A DNA stretch of 64,000 nt from Phalacrocorax aristotelis (taxonomy: Eukaryota; Chordata; Aves; Suliformes; Phalacrocoracidae): positions 57,440,266 through 57,504,265 of the forward strand of contig NC_134279.1 of NCBI RefSeq assembly GCF_949628215.1. Reading direction: 5' to 3'. A model generated the notes under the pieces. That model was not told the DNA's origin. It saw only the letters and a program-made list of their open reading frames with translations, and did no database searches. How positions within the stretch are numbered: the stretch's first letter is position 1; each line of letters begins with the position of its first letter. A program made the translations under genes and the position numbers. This document shows positions 51,401 to 63,400 of the stretch, in pieces.

Positions 51401-54400
51401 AGTGGATTTTTGAAGATGAAGGAGTGTTACTTGGATATAGAAAGAAGTTTATTTTGTGCCAAGCGTGCAGTCAGTAGAAATGGACAAGTTTAAGCTAGCT
51501 AGTGAAAAATTAAAAGAAAGTCAAAATCTCTCCCCACCATCAACCACCTCACCCTCATCTTTTTAAAGTTGCTGTCTCTATTTTTTTTTTGTTGATCAGA
51601 GCAAAGCTATAATTAAAGCCATAACAAGCCAATAATTTCTAAATGCTCATACAAAGATCGGTTAAAATAAAATGATGTTACTCACTGACAAATTAATTCC
51701 CCTACACTAAAATCTGCACAAATATTGTTTTAAACCAAAACATTTACTTTGCCAACTCCTGATTCAAAAAGCTAGAAGATACAACTTCTCAGCATTTATA
51801 ATGTGCCTAACTGTTCCATATAATGGAAAGAAAACAGAACCTCATGGCTGACAGGCAGAACCAGGGTGAGGAGATGATTCTCATGGTGTTGCCAGCGTTG
51901 CCACTGACCGATCAAGTCAGTCTTTGGGCCTCTCCCCCAGGTTTCCCAGCTCAGTAAGAGAGGTGTGCTTTTCCTACTGCCTCTCTCAGCAGCACATCAC
52001 TCCTCAGACACCAGCAGGATATTTTCATTCTGCTTATAGGCCAAATTTATCCTTTCTAGCCTTAAATCATAGGCAAAATTTCGTAAGCTACTTTGAGTAA
52101 AGATAAGTCTTTTGTAGAATCCCCCCCCCCCCCATTTAAGTACTCTACCTATACACTACAGACACAAATATAGTTTCTTGATAATAGTGGGTTTTTTACC
52201 ACCCTTCCCACCTGCGGCAGCTTTTTGCATCTCATTTCAGAGTAGATTTAGGCATGAGTTACATATGTTTCCCAGTCAGTCTCTGATTGCCAGTCATTGT
52301 TTGACTGACATATAGATGGGGTCCTCTGTCATAAAGACAACCAACACCAAGATCTCACCCATATGAAACGATCCCTGCACTTCTCTAGCTCCCCAAAACC
52401 CTCAATCACATTAGTGTTTTAGGTGGTACAACTTGACTAAACCATTTTCCAAACTTGAGGCCAGAAGAGCTGCTGAAGTACAGCTGCACAGCATCTTCCT
52501 GTATTGCAGACAACGCCCGAGGCCAGCCGGACAGATTTAGAGCAGGGCTACAGAGCTTCAAAGGGAAGCCTGCCAGGCGGAGAGAAGACAGGACTAGTCC
52601 ATTGACAACTGAACTGAAACAGCAGGGGAGTAGCTGTAAGAGGGATGCAGGAGGAGGAAGGGGCACCCAAAGTACAGGAAGAGAATCAGAAGAGGAGGAA
52701 CAGCAGGGCCAAAGGTAACTTATATATGAAAAGGAATATATACTTCACAAAAGAGACTCAGGGCAGAAAATGAATGAATAAAATACAAACCCAACACAAA
52801 TCTCAGAGCATCTAGAGGGAAAAAAAAACCCCTAGAGAACAGCATCTCATAACAGGCAGAGGAGCTAGTGCCTGTGAATCTTATTCAAAGCCTGGGAAGG
52901 ACATAGCTAACAAGAGCTATATAAATAGAGGAAAGTATACAAGTAAAGGCAGTAAAAGCAAATTTAGAAAAGGCTTTGAAAACATGCCTAATTTGTAAAA
53001 ATTTTTTCAAGGCAAAAGGAACATAGTCGTTTCTACCACTCCAGACAGCTCTGTTTCTTCATCTCAGCTTCTTTTCTATCCCTGTTTGTTGTCTTCGCCT
53101 CCCCTCCTAAAATTCAGCAGGGTTAAACATCAGACAAAAATTATAGCCCTGGTTTCTCCTTGTAGGAGGTGATACAGGAGCAGCTTCAGAAGGCTTTTTC
53201 ACTTCCAAGAATGTGTAGCTTGGAAGCCCCATCCTGCTGGGGCAAAAAGCAAACCACTTCTTCCCGTCTAGAGGGCTCACAGTGACAGGTAGTTATTCAG
53301 CATCCTACTCAGCAAGAGGCTATGTTTTATGAGGAGTGGGACAAGCCCAGGAGGCTCTTTTCTTCTCTAATTTGGATTCCCAACCTTTCTAGGTAGGGTT
53401 ATACCTTCAGAGAGAAGTTTAACATTTCAGACCCTGCAGATGCAGGCTGATGTTGTTGTTTTAGTTGTCTAGAAACCAAGGTAAAATAGGTACAGAGAGG
53501 CGGCTAAGGGAAGTGAGCCCAGTGTAGCTGCTCAATTCTTGCAAATAAGGCCCCAGATGATCACATCCATATCGAGCTGCCTGTAGCAGTTCTGATCTGT
53601 GTCCCACCACAGAGTGAAGAAGCCAAGCATCAGTACAATGCCCCATCTCTGTAACCTGGCACCTAAGCCCTTCCTCTCCATGAACACGGGCACTCCTGTA
53701 TGCTCAATAGCTAAATTACTGCCCATGCCTCAGTCTAAGGCATGGGGACCTCAAAAATTAAAATGAAGCAGCTGGGTAAAGTGAAGCAAACATCTAGAAG
53801 GAACAGAACCTGCAATCGTATCTTAGGCTGGCAAATTCCCTTCCAGCCATAGGCAGGTCTCCTCCTTTCCCCACATCATGGTCAGTGCTTTCCACTTGTT
53901 TCCCCATTTAAGATCCCCCTCAAAGCAGTCTTCTCTCCTTGCTCTGCCCTTGACATGCTTGACACACACACCTTTGCTTGAAGCTGAAGTGACAGGAGTA
54001 ATGATAATGGTCTGCAACACCCAGTCACATTATCGATGAAATCGTGAAGCTAGCAATATAAAACCCTTAGTCAGAGCAGTGAAACTGTCAATAGCACCAT
54101 TAGGGTGCAAGCTTGTTCTCTCTAGAAGGCTTTATCATTAAGTGCACTCAAGCTTACAATCCAGGAGGTATTCTGCAAATGTCAGTCACAAGGAATCTGA
54201 GAATTCAAACTCTTCTGCCTCCTTTGCCAATACCACCAAAAGGTAAAACCTGACACAGGAAAATCTGCATTCAGCTGGCCCCATCATCCTCAAAGCTGTG
54301 GAAAAGGAAGGATGAGAGGTCATCCAACATACAAACACACCCAAGCCCTAATGGTGGCTTCTGTTGCTGAATTTCCTCTCAACTCTTCCACAGCTATACT

Positions 54401-57400
54401 GGTCTGGAAATTCTAAAAAAGGAGACAGTAACAATTTCATTCGGCTACTTTTATGATTGCCATTGTGCTTCTGATCTACAGCAAGCTGAGGCTCTTCTTT
54501 ATCCTCCAAACATTCCCATCGCCAGCTCTCCCATATCAGACACAATGCTTACCTGGCTTCACCCTTACAGCCAATTCATTCTGACAGGAGGAGCGTCTGC
54601 TCTGTCATCCCTGCCTGCTTTCCTGTGTAACGTTCACTTTTGACTCTATACCAGTTCCCTCTGACAGGTTCAAGTCTGTGCTCACAGCACATCCCTGCTC
54701 CCATGCTTGCTGCAGGCTCCATGGCTTGGTTGTCCATGGCCAGAGACTGGCATGAAGCAGGGGAGTAAGACAAGACACAAGCCCTTTGGCAAGAACGAAC
54801 CATCACTCCCCTGGATAGATCCCTGCCCACTCCCTGTTATCCATCTGGCCAACGCTTGGATGAAATCTGAGATGAAAGCAGAAAACTGTCATACTCCAAC
54901 TCGCACCGTATCTCCAATTCTCTTTGTTGTTACACAGAAAAGAATGTCAAGAATTCCCTCTCCTGCCACTTGTTTGCAACCCTTTCACATGCTTTATTTG
55001 AAGTCTGGTCCTTATTCTTTGTTTTGTTTTTACTACCTACTTTTATTACAGTTTGTTATTGTAGCACCTAGAATCCTGCTGCAATATGCTCTAGTTTTAT
55101 TCCTGCCTTTTTCTCTGGGGAAGAGGAGAAGAGAAAGATGAAAAAGTAAAATTAATTTGTTTGATAAGGCAGTTAAGAAGCACGTTGGCCCCTCTGAGCA
55201 TTTCAGAAGCTTATCCCCTTTTTTAATATTTCTGAGAGGGGAATGAAAGCTCAATGCTCAAAACTGCCAGCACATCCCCATCCTCTTCTTTGAAAATTGA
55301 AAACTGAGACTAATTATAATGGCTCGCACAGTCTAATTATGATGCTGATCTAATCAGCCAACATCAGGAGAAGCACTGAATGAATCTGCACAATAGATGG
55401 GACAGAGAGTCAATTTCTCCCTGGCCCAGCACATTTAAAGCATGCTTATCAGCTGCATGACATCCAAAAAAAGAGAGATGCTGGCTGCAAAAACTTTTTT
55501 GCATCATCCCCTCCCATTTCTCTACCCACATCCCAAAGGAAGAAGCCTTTAATTTACAAAGGATTTTGGGCTTTTTTTTCCCTGGCCTGGGCACACCCTC
55601 TTGAAATAAAGCAAACATAAGCACTCGAGTTTCATTAGTTAGTGATTAAATACATTATGAGACAGAAAATTGGCAGAGAAAGTAAGGCTGGTTTGTTCGT
55701 GTTGGTCTTACTGTTGGCTCTTTGTGCACATTCTGAGTGGCAGGCCTCTGTAAACTGAGCTCAACACTTGTGGGGTCCTTCTTCAATTCTACTGGGGGCC
55801 TGTCCCCTCTGGCTACTCCATCAAATTTCAGAGATCTGCTTGGCGAAGGAGTAAATATTACTGTTGTACACTCTTTATCCTTCTCTTCTATGCCATTGAA
55901 ATTTTCTCCATTCATGCTGACTTTTCCATCTACCTGTAGAATACAGTTAAATAAATATGCTGAGGCAAGTAGCTTTCAAAGGCATTTATGAAATTAGGAC
56001 TTCAGCATGGTATTACAATTGTTAACACAGTCTGTGCAATCAGTGTAGGACAGAGCCAAGCACACATTTCGTTCAACAGGCCAAGACAGAAGAAAACTCT
56101 ATTCCAGGGGGGTCATAAACAAGATACAGGCAGAAGGTAATAATTTTTCTGGATTCCCTGGTTTCCCACATTTCATCTCCCACTAACATACAGACACTCT
56201 TTATATGCACCACAGATCAATGGATTTTCAAAGAACAACAAAGATTTATGTTAAATTTAGACCAAAACTGCTGGGTTTTGCATTGCCTCATGCAAGAGGC
56301 AAGCAGGTTCTCCAGGACTAATTATGCTGATGAACTGCTATGTACCCTGACAACCACACCATAGTATTAGTAGACTGTGCTTTCTGAAGCGCTGCCACGT
56401 GAACTTTGAAGGGTCAGGAGCAGCAGAGTTTATCCACTTGTTTCCCCATTCCACCTTCTTCATGAGGCGATAAAATAAGTAGCTGCTTTCACAGAAAATG
56501 ATTTTATGCAGTCTCCATGAAAAGGAGAGCACAGAAACAGTTTAACTACTTTGCTCTCAGGGTCAAGCTAGCTCTTTGGTGGGCATATATTCCTGCTAAG
56601 GAACCCTTAAGCAAGGAAGAAAATACAAAATAAGCTCTAGTTTCTTCCTCTGCTCTGGTAGAGCTTGCTCTCGGGACTTTAATACTTTGTTCTTATGTTC
56701 TGAAATGAAGCTGGCATGTAAAGACTTCCTTCAGTTTGGAGGGCCATTTGTAGAAGCCACAGTATACATGAAAAAAGTCTTGCTACGGAGAACTTAGAAG
56801 CCATTCACCATAAGAGGGCCCAGCTGGAGAGAGACCAGTAAGGACCAGGTATCAGTTAACACCCCATTGCTCCTGCCTAGCTACAGCACAGATGTTTATA
56901 GGCTTGTCAACAGGGTAAGTTTTAAATAGACATGAAGGAGGGCTTTGCTGCTCTGTGCACAGAGATCCTTCCTTGCAAAATGGTCATCACAGGAGACAAT
57001 GGAAAGGTGAGGGAGTAAATATGGACAGACTCTTCTCTGATAATTGTTGGACTTTGGGGGAATAATGGCATAGATCAGTGATTTCTTTGAGAAGCTATCT
57101 GGGATATAGAAGGTGATTAGTCATTTCAGGTTTCTCCACAGGTACTGCATAAACAAAAACATATGTAAAAATAAACTCAGAGGTAAGCCATTCCATGGGA
57201 GCTTTTCACTTATTTCACTGTTATTGAAAACTGAACCAGGAAGTGTCAAAAATGATTTATCAAACTGAAACACAGTTTAAGAAAACAAAGTTCTTCCCAT
57301 CTCATCCTCCTTGCCTCAGTCCTTATTTCACCATTTACTTATTTTCAGTACTCTACATCTTGAGTAAACAGCTTGGACACCTCAAGAAGTGGCACTCCAA

Positions 57401-60400
57401 CTTAGTATATGCCATCAGTCCTAAGCTGAGGGCAAACTCCTCCCACTGACTTCTTGTATACATGTATCCAGAGGTCTGTTCTCTATCGGAGGGTGATTAA
57501 GGGGCCATCTCTGAGGTGCTGGGCATCCTCAGCTCTGACAGACATGCGGGGAGGTGAAGGCAGTTAGCACCTCGTGCAATCGGCTCCCAGGCAGAGGAGA
57601 AACAGCCCAGCTCCACAAGTGGTTTCATCCCTTCTAACTGCTTTTCAGATTAAAAGATTCCCTCCCTTTCCTCACTGCCATCACCCACTCAACACAGTAC
57701 CTCTCTTAGGGTTTATTTCCAAATGCCAGTGTGAGCAGACACTGAGCCCCAGGTCTTCTGGGACTGTGTGCTGGATTATCTACTAGAGAGGCAGGTCATG
57801 AAAGATCTCAGAAATTAAAAACCCAGGAAAACACTGGCAGGCTGCATCATCCATTTCAGTGTCTCTGTTTAGACTAAGATATTTCTCTATTTATGTTAGA
57901 GAGGAAAACCAAATGTTTGAATGATCAGGACAGATGCCCTGGCTGCAGAGTTAAACAAACACACTCCTTTCCTCCTGGTCTGGAGCAAGTCAACACATTG
58001 TCACCAGAGCTGAGAATCATTGACAGACTGGTGTTTCAGGGGAAAATAATTCTACAGCTGCATATGCTAGGGAATGATTCCTACTGAGGAAAATCACATC
58101 CTTCCACATCAAGTGAACAAGATCTAGACAAGACGTTTAGTGGTGGTAGTGGTGGCTGGTGAGAGGGGTAGAAGCATCTTTGAGTTAGTTTCTCCCCAGA
58201 TACGTGAACTTAATGTGATGGCAATACACACATAAATCTTGGTCCTCTGAGGAAAAAAGTGGCATGGATCAGAAAAAAACAAAGATCCACAATTCACTGA
58301 TGTCTAAAATGTAAACTCTAGGGGAAGACCAACTGAGGTATAGGAGAAATGGGAATTACCAGTTTCATGTTTCAACTAGGAAACATGGGGGTTTCCACAA
58401 GAGCTGGGACAGACTTCAAGAAATTACAGGCATCACAACATGCTTTTCACTATCTATACAAAGCTGACTTATTTTTAAAAGAAGTAAACAACCTGACTAT
58501 ACATGGTAGCAATGCTGCTGGGACATCAGCAGTGCTGCAGGGACCTCTGCACACCACTAGCAAAGTATTGGGTAGCAATGGCAGACACAAGGGGACCCAG
58601 ACTCTAGAGGCTGGGGGTGCCCCTGCCAGTAGGCTTCATGCTGCTTACAACAAGGCTACAATATGACTCGGGGAAGCTCCAGATTTGGTACAGGCACTGT
58701 GAGAAGCAGATTTCTTCAAACTTGGCTTATTCTGTCTCTAGCACATCCCAGTCCTTTGCTTTCTCCATCACTGGTTCAGTATCTTACTCCCATCCTCCAC
58801 ACCCACCCAGTCCAATGATACACACCTCAGGTTTCATATCCCAGTTTTAGTCTCTTCTCCTATCCCCTTCCCCACAAATCTTATAGCTGGCTCCTAGTTC
58901 CAGGCACCCCTACTTTCATCCAAGCTCTCTTACTTCTTTTATCCCCACAATCCTTGCACAGTTCTTGCAACCCAATGCAGTCACTCCCCCTCTCTCACCA
59001 GCAATCCCCAGTTAAACCACTGCCCCAGTACCAATCTGTTCCCCTAAACCTGCATGGACAGCCTATACCCCCTCTTTATGCCTGTGAAGCAGCTTTCCCC
59101 ATTCATCCCTGGTAAGAAGCATTTTTAGGACAGAGAGTATCTCTGGGCAAGCTGGCTTTTGACTCTGAAGAAGTAGGGACTCTCCATGCTGAATACATGC
59201 ACACTGCAGTGTCTCAAAGGCTTGTGACTTGGCTGAGTGGGACAGACTTGTTTGCGTATGGCAAAAATCAGACCCCTGACACAAAAGCCAGTTCAGATCT
59301 TGCTCAACAACAACAAAAAAGTCGGGGCCTCCACTCTGCCGCTTCCCTTTTGTTTAAAAACAAAAAAACACGACAACATACTCTTTCCTAACCTCTTTCT
59401 CAGAAAACGCTTTGCTTTTTTCTTAGAGGTCCCCCCCTTCCCTGTCTTTCCCCAAACAAATTTAGCCTGAGGAAAAATCACCAGTACAAATATTCCAGTC
59501 TGAACAGGTCAAGTTTCTAAGAAGGTTGGTAACCAAGAAGAGACTACTAGACTGGGCAGCACAAAGCACAAAGCTGAGTTCTATAACATCAGAATGCTGC
59601 AATCATTTTCTACTTATTTGCATTAAACATTTATACGTTCAGATGATTTACTTGGGATCTATTTGCCTCCTGATTGACTCTAGGGTGTGTGACATATCCT
59701 ACCTTGAAGTTCTTTAAAACTTCCTGTGTATTTTTGGGTTGTGAGTAAGGCTTGGGTGTCAGCATAGGCACAGCCTTGGAGACAATGCTTTTGCTGGGAG
59801 ATGTGCGGCCTGTCGAACTGCTGGGCTCTAGTTCAGTGGTGGGAACAATAGTTGCTTCAATGGTGGCAGTGAATTTTGGAGCAGGAAGCGACTGTTGCCT
59901 TAAATATCTCAGAGGATTTGGGTCTTTCAGTGGGGAATCTGGCTCTACTGAATGGCTTCTTTCCAGAATTTTTGGCATCTGCAAACGCTCAAGGACAGCT
60001 TCACTGATAGTGAATCTTTCAATGTACTGCTGGAGGATGCTCTCAGCTTCCTCCTGTGACTTTGCATTCTTGTATGCCTCATGAAGCTCCCGCTCTCTTC
60101 TCTCTCTGCAAAGGAGACAACGCAAGAGAAACCATTGCATTAAAATTAATGCTAGAAATCACTCCTATTTCCTCTGCTCCATCAACATCCTTCCCCCTTC
60201 CTTACACCAGGCCTGGAGGCAAGGCTGCCAACAGTTAACTATCACCTATGGAGCACACAGCATTTTCAGACATGCCACTGCACTTCAATAAGACAACGTA
60301 CTTCTCTTCCACAATTTCTCGGTAGGTTTTGATGCTTTTCCTGCGCTCGTTAGTTCCGTCTCCAGACAATAACCTTTCCATTTTTTTTCTCTCAGCTTCT

Positions 60401-63400
60401 TTTTTTATTAAATCCTGTGAAGCGCTCCTTCGACGACTCTTCCACCGAGCCAGATCCTGTGAGAGAAGGAAGACACCTTAATGCAGAGTTGCAAAGAGCT
60501 AAAAACCAGCCAGAGAAACCAATGAACCCAGTCAGCTGCTTTGCAATGGTTGGTCTTGGCTGTGGACCAGGCTCCCATTACCTGCAGGCAGTGATGTCTA
60601 TTTTAAAGAAAAAAGGAGATAATAACATGAAACGAAGATGTTGCCTGACTGATTTTCTCCTAACAGCAGTAAGGATTTCATAGCTCTACTAGTGTATTTT
60701 CTTTCTGGCTTTGTATTGTTCCAGAAGCATGCCAGGTAATAACACCATGAAATTTGGCGTACAAGGACCAGTCAGGGCACTCATTTTCACTTGGGCCAAC
60801 ATTAGGGACAAAACCTGATTCCCCAGGAAGAAGAACTAGAAAATTATGTTTGGTGAAGAATTTTAATAATCAGATTTGTGGGAGGCAGGAGCTCACTGGA
60901 GGAAGGGATGTTGTTTCACCATGAACTACAGCCACACTGATAGTTTTCCCTGGAGACCTGATAGGATGGGGCAAGTATGGGACTATCAGCCAACTACATG
61001 CAAGCATGGTTGACCCATGCTTTCTTTTTTGACAGAAAAATCCAGCGCAGCATCCAAACTTAAATTCATATTCATGGGCACCCTCCAGTATTTTGGACCC
61101 AGATCTGAGCAATACAGGTTAGGAACTAAGTGGCTCACAACCGGTGAGACATGACAGAGCAAAAAGCCTATGGTTTGTATCCAGCTATACAGATATGTCC
61201 CTGTTGAAGTAGCGATCTTACTCCTTTTGGAATCTGCTTGCCCAAAATTGTCCAGAAGATCTACTAACGCTGGTCCTTCACCTTTCTTGCAACTCCAACC
61301 TGACACTATACCAGAGAGTCATAGGAGATACCTGTTACAGGCACCTACGTCTTACATCCTGCTTGTGTTATAAAATCCCAAGTTGTGGAGGGTAGAGAGA
61401 CAAGATCTTTTTCACAGTAAAAGTATTACAGTAAAGAAGTTTCCTAAGCTATAAAATGTCTTTGCAGCCAACTAGTAAAGTAGCAAAATTTTACATGTAA
61501 AAAATAACCTCTGCAGAACTTCTGCAAAGAAAAATAACTTCCTAGGAAACTGTAGGGGCACATTTGTCATTAACTTTACAACATCAGGAGATTAGTATAG
61601 AGATTACATTTCATGCACTCTAACAAATTCTGGTTTTAATAAAAAGCAAAGATTCTGTACACATACTCAGTTCAAAGGCTATTTCATTAATTACATGGTT
61701 TTCCAAATATTTTAATTACATTTTTATTGGTAAACAGCAGAAGGTACTGCAAGCATAACTTATTTTATTAAAACCAGGAACAAACCTGTCACTTTTAATT
61801 TAGCTTAAAACCACAAATTATTGATGTTACACTCAAGGGAATGCTCATTAAAGTATTTCTTCACATGACCTACATATATCAGTCTATAATCCCTTTCTTG
61901 AAACACAGGCCTTTCATTTTCCTCAGTTACTGATTATTCTCACTGAAGTACCAAAGCATTTCTTTATTCAGCTACTCCCACTGTTGCCTATTGTTTGGAA
62001 ATTAGTTTTTCATTAGCAAATTTCGTAACACAAGCCCTTCTCCTCTTTTTGTAATTAAAAACCAGACATGTTTATCTTTTCCAGCTCTGATGCTTTAGAA
62101 TAACATTAATAAAAAAAAAGCCATGAAACTGTTAATTGTTGGCAAATTTACAGCACAGGCATATAAAAAAATAACTGACCATGAATGTGGTCGTCTCCCT
62201 TCGAATGCCAAAGACGTTCCACTAATGGCTTTTTTAGTGGCTCTTCAGAACTTTTAGTTCAGTGTAGAAGGTGCTGAGGGCCTGGAAAACTTACACACTT
62301 TAGCGCAGAGGATTTTCCATTCAACAGCAAAGAGTTCTCAAACCTCTTGAATGCTTTTGGACCCATTCTTATCTCCCCTGGGAAATTATGGCTTCCCACA
62401 CATACAGACCTCTCAGCTGAAACTCTTCATTGTTCTACTAAGAGAAGTTATTTCTTAGTTGCATATACTGTTCATTTGGACTTTTCCTTGAATCTTCTAC
62501 CAAAAACCTCTCTGAGGTGTTTCATAATAGCTGCCCTCATAATGGGAAACTACTGTACTAGCTGCTTAAAAAGATGTGGTTTTCGGGTTTGTATATATAT
62601 ATTTTTTAAATTACAAAAAAATGCCCCAAACTCCTCATTTAAAATCAGTCTTTAGCAATGAACAGGATTGATGCCAATACTCCTGATACTAACTTACCTG
62701 CAAATCATGCTTTTCTGTCTTTGCTAATTTGCTGAAGATAATGCCAAATGCCAGGACAGCTTAAAAAAAAAAATTGAGGAAAGAGGGTTTGGAAAGGACT
62801 TGTAACCCAAGCAGGGTGTACCTAACTTGGAGGGTAATTCGTTTGATTGGACAAAACGGAAAATGTTAGCATTTTCTGTATCCATGCAAATTTACTAAAG
62901 CCAAGTCCAACCTATTTATTTACTGTCCTGCTTAATCTTGTATTTTGTCACTTTAGGCTTTTACCAATTATAAAAGTTAGAGAAATCAGCAGTTAGAAGC
63001 TGTTCTGCTTCCATTTTTACCTAATCACAGTTTAATTATGTTTTTTTTTAAAATGCAAAGTACATGGTGCACAGGCAGAGTCACCGCAAGACCTTGTATT
63101 GTGTAATTTACATCAAATGATGAATTTCTATGCTTTTAGCTACAATCCATTGGGGGGGAAAAAAAAAAAGATAAAAGCCCCTGATTATTTTAGTGCCCGA
63201 GAACAACTGTAGATTTAGCAGGCTGCACTTTTTTGCCTAGCTAGCTGGCCTCCATGCCAGCACGGCAGACAATGGTGCAGACTCACATCTTGCCATCTGG
63301 TCTCATCTTCCTTCAGCTGGTTGTGTACATTCTGCAGTTTCTCATGGCGAGCTTTGCTATGAGGCTGAGTCACAGCTTCTTCTTCACATCTCATGTCAAA

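Larger units (their letters stand above)
45871..55711 (-). other. LIMCH1: Large LIMCH1 intron (9.8 kb)
   Basis: Contains CR1 fragments at 47,367-47,825 (-) and 48,295-48,512 (+), a GC-rich block at about 46,800-47,340 and a poly-C run at 52,121-52,134. The rest is AT-rich without recognisable elements. No family-matching exon was found, although the phases (0 to 0) would allow extra symmetric exons. Confidence 0.75.
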